From the NCBI GenBank assembly GCA_002328185.1, contig DCWQ01000035.1:9522-36160 (forward strand): DNA of 26,639 nt. Direction: 5' to 3'. This DNA is from Dehalococcoidia bacterium UBA2158. GTDB lineage: Bacteria > Chloroflexota > Dehalococcoidia > Lucifugimonadales > UBA3495. The position numbers and the translations under genes are program-made. The notes beneath the pieces were generated by a model. It made no database searches and had not been told where the DNA came from. It was given only the letters and a program-made list of their open reading frames with translations. Shown piece by piece: positions 22,534-26,639 of the stretch (its first letter is position 1; each line of letters begins with the position of its first letter).

Positions 22534-22881
22534 GGACTGAGCCGAAGAGCTGAGTTCCAAACCACCGGCACCCTGAGTCCGTTGGTAAAAATTTGGGGCC
22601 CTCTCGGAATATAATCATTATTTATAAATACCGATTTTGACAACTGGTTAGGTGTAGAATATGATTCGCAAGTGGTTCAGGTGTGATGTCGGGTGGCCAC
22701 ATCATATTTTAAATATTTTAACGAAATTTGACGTGGTGCATCGAATCACGGATTAATAACTGATACGATCACCAAAAACCGCAAGAACGTCGGAACCGGC
22801 TTTAAACATCCCCTGATGGCAGCCCCATTTTGCAGCCCAAATTTATGGAAGCCACCAAATTGTTGGATTGGGAGGAAACTA
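22534..22881 (+). other. Long leader region of the DUF1800 operon
   Basis: No gene is seen between the ComE-like stop and the TTG start at 22882. The stretch contains the promoter at 22637-22665 and, after it, an inverted repeat TGATGT/ACATCA (22682-22687 and 22697-22702). The repeat is nested around GTGGCCAC and followed by an A/T-rich tract (ATTTTAAATATTTTAA). The transcript leader would be about 210 nt. Confidence 0.5.
22637..22665 (+). promoter_or_regulatory. Sigma-70 promoter of the DUF1800-DUF1501-NHL operon
   Basis: A perfect -35 TTGACA (22637-22642), a 17-nt spacer and -10 TATGAT (22660-22665). The best promoter match in the window. Confidence 0.75.
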
Positions 22882-24288
22882 TTGTCTGAACAAGATATCT
22901 CATCAATCGCCCATCTGATGCGCCGCGCCGGCTTTGGCGCCCCGCTGGAAGAATTGGAAGCCCGAGCAGCCAGGGGGTACGACGCAACTGTAGACGAATT
23001 GCTCGACCCCGAGTCCCAGCCCGCCATGGAACGCGACATCATGATGCGCTACAAGACGGACTGGCTGTCTCAGGCCGGACTGGAAGGCCAACAAGAAGAA
23101 TGGACCTTCCGCATGATCAACTCCAAGCGACCGCTCCAAGAGAAGATCGCCCTCTTCTGGCACTGCGTGCTGGTCACCGGCCACGCCAAGTGCGAGTATC
23201 CCAAGCAACAATCCATGGAACTAGACATGTTCCGGACGACCGGCATGAACAGTTTCCACGACCTGCTGAAGGGCCTGTCCAAGGACCCGGCCATGGTCTT
23301 CTACCTGGACAACTGCATGAGCCACGCTGGCGCCATCAATGAGAACTGGGGCCGCGAACTCCTGGAACTGTTCTCCCTGGGCGTAGGCATGGACGGCGAG
23401 TTCAACTACAGCGAGGATGATGTCAAAGCCGCGGCCCGCGCCTTTACCGGCTGGACCGTGACCAACTCCATCCCTCGCTATCCCTACGGCAAGTACGAAG
23501 CCAAGTTCATGTACGACCCTCGCGACCACGACAACGACGATAAAACTTTCTTGGGCGAGACAGGGAACTTCAACGGCGAAGACATCGTAGACATCATCGT
23601 GAAGCAGCCGGCCACCGCCCGGTTCGTGGCGCGCCATCTCTACAACTTCTTCGTTGCCGATGATGTGCAGGTCCCCGCCTGGAAGGACACTCCTCCCCAG
23701 GACATTGAAGCCATCAAACAGTTGGAAGAAGAATATTTCCGCTCCAACTACAACATCACCGCCATGCTGCGAGTGCTGTTCAAGTCCGATTGGTTCAAAA
23801 ACGCCACTTTCTCCAAGGTCAAGAGCCCGGCGGAGACCGTGATCGGCACTCTGAAACTGGTCGGGGACTACAAATTTCCCAGGCCCGGTTTGGACATGAT
23901 GACCATGAACATCCGGTTCATGGGACAAGACCTGCTCAACCCGCCCACCGTTGAGGGTTGGCATACCGGCCGCGAGTGGATCGACTCCGGCACGTTGGTG
24001 GAACGGATCAACTTCACCGCCGACCAAGTGGGTAACACCAACCATACCGGCGTGAAAGACATCATCAACCGGCTGAGCAAAGTCGGCCCCGTGCTGACTG
24101 CCGAGCAATTGGTTGACGGTTGCCTGGAGAACCTGGGCGCGTACCGGCTAGCCGACGAAACTCGGAACCAGTTGGTTGCATTGGCCAATGACGAAGGAGA
24201 GCTTCGCAGCGATGACGATAACTTCTCCACCCGAGTGGCGACCATGCTCCAGTCCATCGTAGCGACTACCGAATACCTGTTCGCATAA
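22882..24288 (+). CDS. DUF1800 domain protein
   Basis: About 468 residues with the full DUF1800 pattern. The N-terminal HLMRRAGFGAPLEELEARAARGYDATVDELLD is followed by EKIALFWHCVLVTG. Then come ENWGRELLELFSLGVG and YSEDDVKAAARAFTGWTV. Later motifs are FLGETGNFNGEDIVDIIVKQPATARFVARHLYNFFV and VKSPAETVIGTL. The last is FMGQDLLNPPTVEGWHTGREWI. The biochemical function of the family is unknown; it is regularly encoded next to DUF1501. I chose TTG 22882, since GGAGG (22871-22875) lies 6 nt upstream and the family's first motif begins soon after. An upstream ATG at 22816 adds residues without resemblance. No signal peptide is visible, although many family members are exported. The DUF1501 gene follows after 82 nt. 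Confidence 0.88.
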   Translation: MSEQDISSIAHLMRRAGFGAPLEELEARAARGYDATVDELLDPESQPAMERDIMMRYKTDWLSQAGLEGQQEEWTFRMINSKRPLQEKIALFWHCVLVTGHAKCEYPKQQSMELDMFRTTGMNSFHDLLKGLSKDPAMVFYLDNCMSHAGAINENWGRELLELFSLGVGMDGEFNYSEDDVKAAARAFTGWTVTNSIPRYPYGKYEAKFMYDPRDHDNDDKTFLGETGNFNGEDIVDIIVKQPATARFVARHLYNFFVADDVQVPAWKDTPPQDIEAIKQLEEEYFRSNYNITAMLRVLFKSDWFKNATFSKVKSPAETVIGTLKLVGDYKFPRPGLDMMTMNIRFMGQDLLNPPTVEGWHTGREWIDSGTLVERINFTADQVGNTNHTGVKDIINRLSKVGPVLTAEQLVDGCLENLGAYRLADETRNQLVALANDEGELRSDDDNFSTRVATMLQSIVATTEYLFA

Positions 24289-24370
24289 ACCTTCGGTCTA
24301 AGGCCGAATAACTCGAATAATCGCTGCCCAGTTTCGCAGAGACAGGGACCGGGCAGTCCCGGAGAAAGAA

Positions 24371-25504
24371 ATGACATCAACGAAGAAAGAGCCGGTCCTG
24401 GTCGTCCTTCAATTGGCCGGCGGAAATGACGCACTGAACACGGTGGTCCCCTACGGCAACCCCAAATACTTCGACCACCGGAACAACGTCGTGGTGCCGG
24501 AAGACCAGGTCCTGCCCATCAACGACCAGATCGGCTTCAACCCCAACATGGAACCCATGAAGAAGCTTTATGACGAAGGCCACATGGCCATCGTGCAGGG
24601 CGTTGGGTATCCCACGGGAAGCCGCTCCCATTTCCGCTCTATGGACATCTGGCACACCTGTGAGCCGACGAAGATCGGTGAAGAGGGGTGGCTGGGCCGC
24701 GTCGTCCGCGACCTTGACCCAAAGTCGGAAAACGTTCTCACCGCCGTCAACTTCGGCCGTGGGCTGCCCCGAGCCCTGGTGACGCCGGGCGTGCCTGCTG
24801 CCTCCGTGGGTGACCTTGAGACCTACGGCGTCTTGACGGGAATCGACGACGCCGACCAAAGGCTGAAGGCCCTCGACGTCTTCTCCAAGGTCTACACTCC
24901 CATGATCGGACAGGGCGCGGTGAATGACTATCTGGCCCACACCGGCCTCGATGCCCTGAAAGGGGCTGACATCTTGAGCAGCGCTCCGGGGATGTACTCA
25001 TCGACCGTGGAGTACGGCAGCGACACCGTGAGCCAATACATGCGCAACATCGTGCAGACCCACCTGGCCGGATTCGGCACCAGGGTTCTGTACACCACAG
25101 CCCCGTTCAACAGCTTCGACACCCATGCCGGTCAACTCGCGGCCCACACTCGGCTCTGGAGCGAGACCAGCCGGGCCGTCGGCGACTTCTACGACGACCT
25201 GCAAGAGCATAACGCCGGACAAGATGTTTTGCTCTTGGTCTTCACTGAGTTCGGACGCCGCGTGAAAGACAATGGCTCCGGCACCGACCACGGCGCTGGC
25301 GGACATTGCTTCATCATCGGAGAACAAGTCAAGGGCGGTCTCTACGGGGAATATCCTTCCCTGGACGCCGACAAGCTTGACGACGGCGACCTGCAGTTCA
25401 ACACCGACTTCAGGAGCGTGTATTCCACCATCCTGGACAAATGGATGGGCCTGGATGCCAAGCCTATCGTAGGCGGAGAATTCGAGCAGTTGGCATTCGT
25501 CTAG
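24371..25504 (+). CDS. DUF1501 domain protein
   Basis: 377 residues of the DUF1501 family, which is related to the alkaline phosphatase/sulfatase fold. The opening VLVVLQLAGGNDALNTVVPYGNP is the family hallmark. IVQGVGYPTGSRSHFRSMDIWHT, with the conserved S-R-S-H-F, follows at about residue 76. Later motifs are NSFDTHAGQ, the DVLLLVFTEFGRRVKDNGSGTDHGAGG segment with conserved E-F-G-R and T-D-H-G, and DFRSVYSTILDKWMG at the C-terminus. Most relatives carry a Tat signal; here the family domain begins at residue 9 and no signal is seen. ATG 24371 has GGAGAAAG about 4-9 nt upstream. It is co-transcribed with the DUF1800 and NHL genes. Function is unknown. Confidence 0.9.
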   Translation: MTSTKKEPVLVVLQLAGGNDALNTVVPYGNPKYFDHRNNVVVPEDQVLPINDQIGFNPNMEPMKKLYDEGHMAIVQGVGYPTGSRSHFRSMDIWHTCEPTKIGEEGWLGRVVRDLDPKSENVLTAVNFGRGLPRALVTPGVPAASVGDLETYGVLTGIDDADQRLKALDVFSKVYTPMIGQGAVNDYLAHTGLDALKGADILSSAPGMYSSTVEYGSDTVSQYMRNIVQTHLAGFGTRVLYTTAPFNSFDTHAGQLAAHTRLWSETSRAVGDFYDDLQEHNAGQDVLLLVFTEFGRRVKDNGSGTDHGAGGHCFIIGEQVKGGLYGEYPSLDADKLDDGDLQFNTDFRSVYSTILDKWMGLDAKPIVGGEFEQLAFV

Positions 25505-25542
25505 GCCCAGCTAAACACAAAATCTAACTCTCTGAGGAAAAG

Positions 25543-26571
25543 ATGACTACAGAGATTTCGCACATCAACGTGCAATACAGCAAGACCATCGGCCGTGGCG
25601 AACAGTTCGGCCCCGGCTTCAACTACCCGGTCTACGTAGCCCGGGGAAAAGAGGGCATCATGTACGTCCTGTGCCGCGGCTCGGAATTTCGGCCGGAGGG
25701 CGTGCGGGTGACCGTCTGCACCACCGACGAAGAGTACATCTCGACCTTCGCCAGGGGCATCAACTACCAGGGTCCCCACGAGTTCAACATGGAAGATGGT
25801 TCCCTAGTCTGGCCCACCAGCATAGCACTGGACAGCCAAGAGAACCTCTTCATCAGCGACGAATGGCTGAACCGCATCTCCTCTTTCTCCAAGGACGGCG
25901 ATTTCCTCGGGAAGTGGGAAGAGAAGACCGGTAGCGGCGACGGCGAACTCGACCGGCCTTCGGGCATGGCCTTCGACGCCGACGACAACCTGTTCATCGT
26001 GGATAGCAATAACCACCGGGTACAGAAGTTCAGCAAAGATGGCAAATTCCTCGCCAAGTTCGGTTCCTACGGCATCGGCGACGGCGAGTTCAACATGCCT
26101 TGGGGCATCACCATCGACAGCCATGGCGATATCTTCATCGCTGACTGGAGAAACGATCGCATCCAGAAATTCGGCTCCGACGGCAAGTTCCTGATGAAGT
26201 TCGGAGCTTCCGGTTCCGGAGAAGGCGAGTTCGACCGGCCCACCGGCGTGGCGGTCGACATGGACGGCGTGATCTACGTCGCCGACTGGCTGAACAATCG
26301 GCTACAGTACTTCGACCAAGACGGCAACTTCGTAGGCCTGAAGACCGGAGACGCCGGCATCTCCAAATGGGGCCAGGACAAGCTGGACGCCAACGTAGAG
26401 ATGTGGGGCGAGCGCGACCGAGCACAAGGATTGGAGCGCGAAAAAGACTTCTGGGGACCCACCGGCGTGACCGTGGACGACCAAGGCAACATATTCGTGC
26501 CTGAGTCGGCCAGGAACCGCATCCAAGTCTACAAGACCCAGTCGCCCACCTTTGCTGGCCCGCGCCTTTAG
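25543..26571 (+). CDS. NHL-repeat beta-propeller protein
   Basis: 342 residues made of about six NHL-type repeats of roughly 45 residues, predicting a six-bladed beta-propeller. The repeats share the pattern P-x-G-x-A-x-D-x-x-x-N-x-F-I-x-D-x-x-N-x-R-I-Q-x-F-x-x-D-G-x-F-x-x-K-F-G. Examples are RPSGMAFDADDNLFIVDSNN, MPWGITIDSHGDIFIADWRN, RPTGVAVDMDGVIYVADWLN and GPTGVTVDDQGNIFVPESAR. Each is followed by a G-E/D-G-E-F/L linker (GSGDGELD, GIGDGEFN, GSGEGEFD). NHL propellers serve as binding scaffolds or, in some cases, as lyases. There is no signal peptide. It follows the DUF1501 gene by 38 nt with GAGG about 7-10 nt before ATG, so it is likely part of the same operon. Function is unknown. Confidence 0.9.
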   Translation: MTTEISHINVQYSKTIGRGEQFGPGFNYPVYVARGKEGIMYVLCRGSEFRPEGVRVTVCTTDEEYISTFARGINYQGPHEFNMEDGSLVWPTSIALDSQENLFISDEWLNRISSFSKDGDFLGKWEEKTGSGDGELDRPSGMAFDADDNLFIVDSNNHRVQKFSKDGKFLAKFGSYGIGDGEFNMPWGITIDSHGDIFIADWRNDRIQKFGSDGKFLMKFGASGSGEGEFDRPTGVAVDMDGVIYVADWLNNRLQYFDQDGNFVGLKTGDAGISKWGQDKLDANVEMWGERDRAQGLEREKDFWGPTGVTVDDQGNIFVPESARNRIQVYKTQSPTFAGPRL

Positions 26572-26639
26572 ACCAGCATCTCAAGGCGGGTCTCACACGA
26601 CCAATAGCTGCTTAAAGATGTGGCCTCGTCCTTCCGCGG
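26572..26639. other. Right edge, no gene seen
   Basis: The 68 nt after the NHL gene show no terminator or coding start before the window ends. Confidence 0.4.

Noticed and set aside
23221..24108. 295-codon open frame on the minus strand
   Set aside because: Antisense to the DUF1800 gene, which has clear motifs. The opposite frame is open because of the GC-rich codon bias.
1..26639. CRISPR arrays, tRNA/rRNA genes, integrases or transposases
   Set aside because: I looked for evenly spaced repeats, cloverleaf patterns and recombinase motifs on both strands and saw none. In particular there is no tRNA-Sec or selenoprotein machinery in this window.

Overview
The window is a moderately GC-rich bacterial chromosome segment packed with flavin- and F420-type monooxygenases, a Rieske oxygenase, dehydrogenases, hydrolases and MFS transporters, with no phage, plasmid or RNA genes recognised. 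This mix (three distinct luciferase-like monooxygenases, a DUF1800/DUF1501/NHL cluster, split TPP decarboxylase subunits, and dispersed intergenic hairpin repeats) is what I would expect from an uncultured Chloroflexota of the SAR202/Dehalococcoidia type. That placement is inference from gene content, not a search result.

Layout. 1-1072: the end of a cohesin-domain protein, then a GlcG/HbpS-like gene, each closed by a clear hairpin terminator. 1171-2244: a luciferase-like monooxygenase (LLM). 2261-4048 (minus): a DsbA/FrnE-like thiol oxidoreductase followed 3 nt later by a sarcosine-oxidase-like flavoprotein. 4282-7647 (minus): quinone reductase, a frameshifted short 3-methyladenine-glycosylase-like gene, an SDR and an HSL-type esterase. 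7648-8096: repeat-filled spacer. 8097-9443 (minus): Rieske oxygenase, divergent from an amidase (10146-11348) across a 702-nt regulatory spacer. 11825-14270: zinc alcohol dehydrogenase and an F420-type LLM. 14412-16683 (minus): MFS transporter and two overlapping MaoC/hot-dog genes. 17035-21069 (minus): two tandem paralogous MFS transporters and an NtaA/SnaA/DszA-type monooxygenase in one apparent operon. 21350-22533: divergent ComD/ComE-like TPP decarboxylase subunits. 22882-26571: DUF1800, DUF1501 and NHL-repeat proteins in one apparent operon.

The most important observation is in the DsbA/FrnE-like gene. A simple open-reading-frame call starts at 3961 and loses the active site. Reading upstream in the same frame reaches a good start codon and ribosome binding site at 4048, with a single in-frame UGA (4000-3998) exactly where the first cysteine of the CxxC active site belongs. 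A hairpin with the geometry of a bacterial SECIS element lies 20 nt downstream of that UGA. The natural reading is a selenoprotein with a UxxC active site.

Functionally the window looks like a catabolic and oxidative-tailoring region for diverse organic compounds. Uptake would be by MFS proteins, oxygenation by LLM and Rieske enzymes, oxidation by alcohol dehydrogenase, SDR and amine-oxidase-like enzymes, hydrolysis by amidase and esterase, and decarboxylation of a sulfo- or phosphono-pyruvate-like 2-oxoacid by ComDE-like subunits. No substrate can be fixed from sequence alone.
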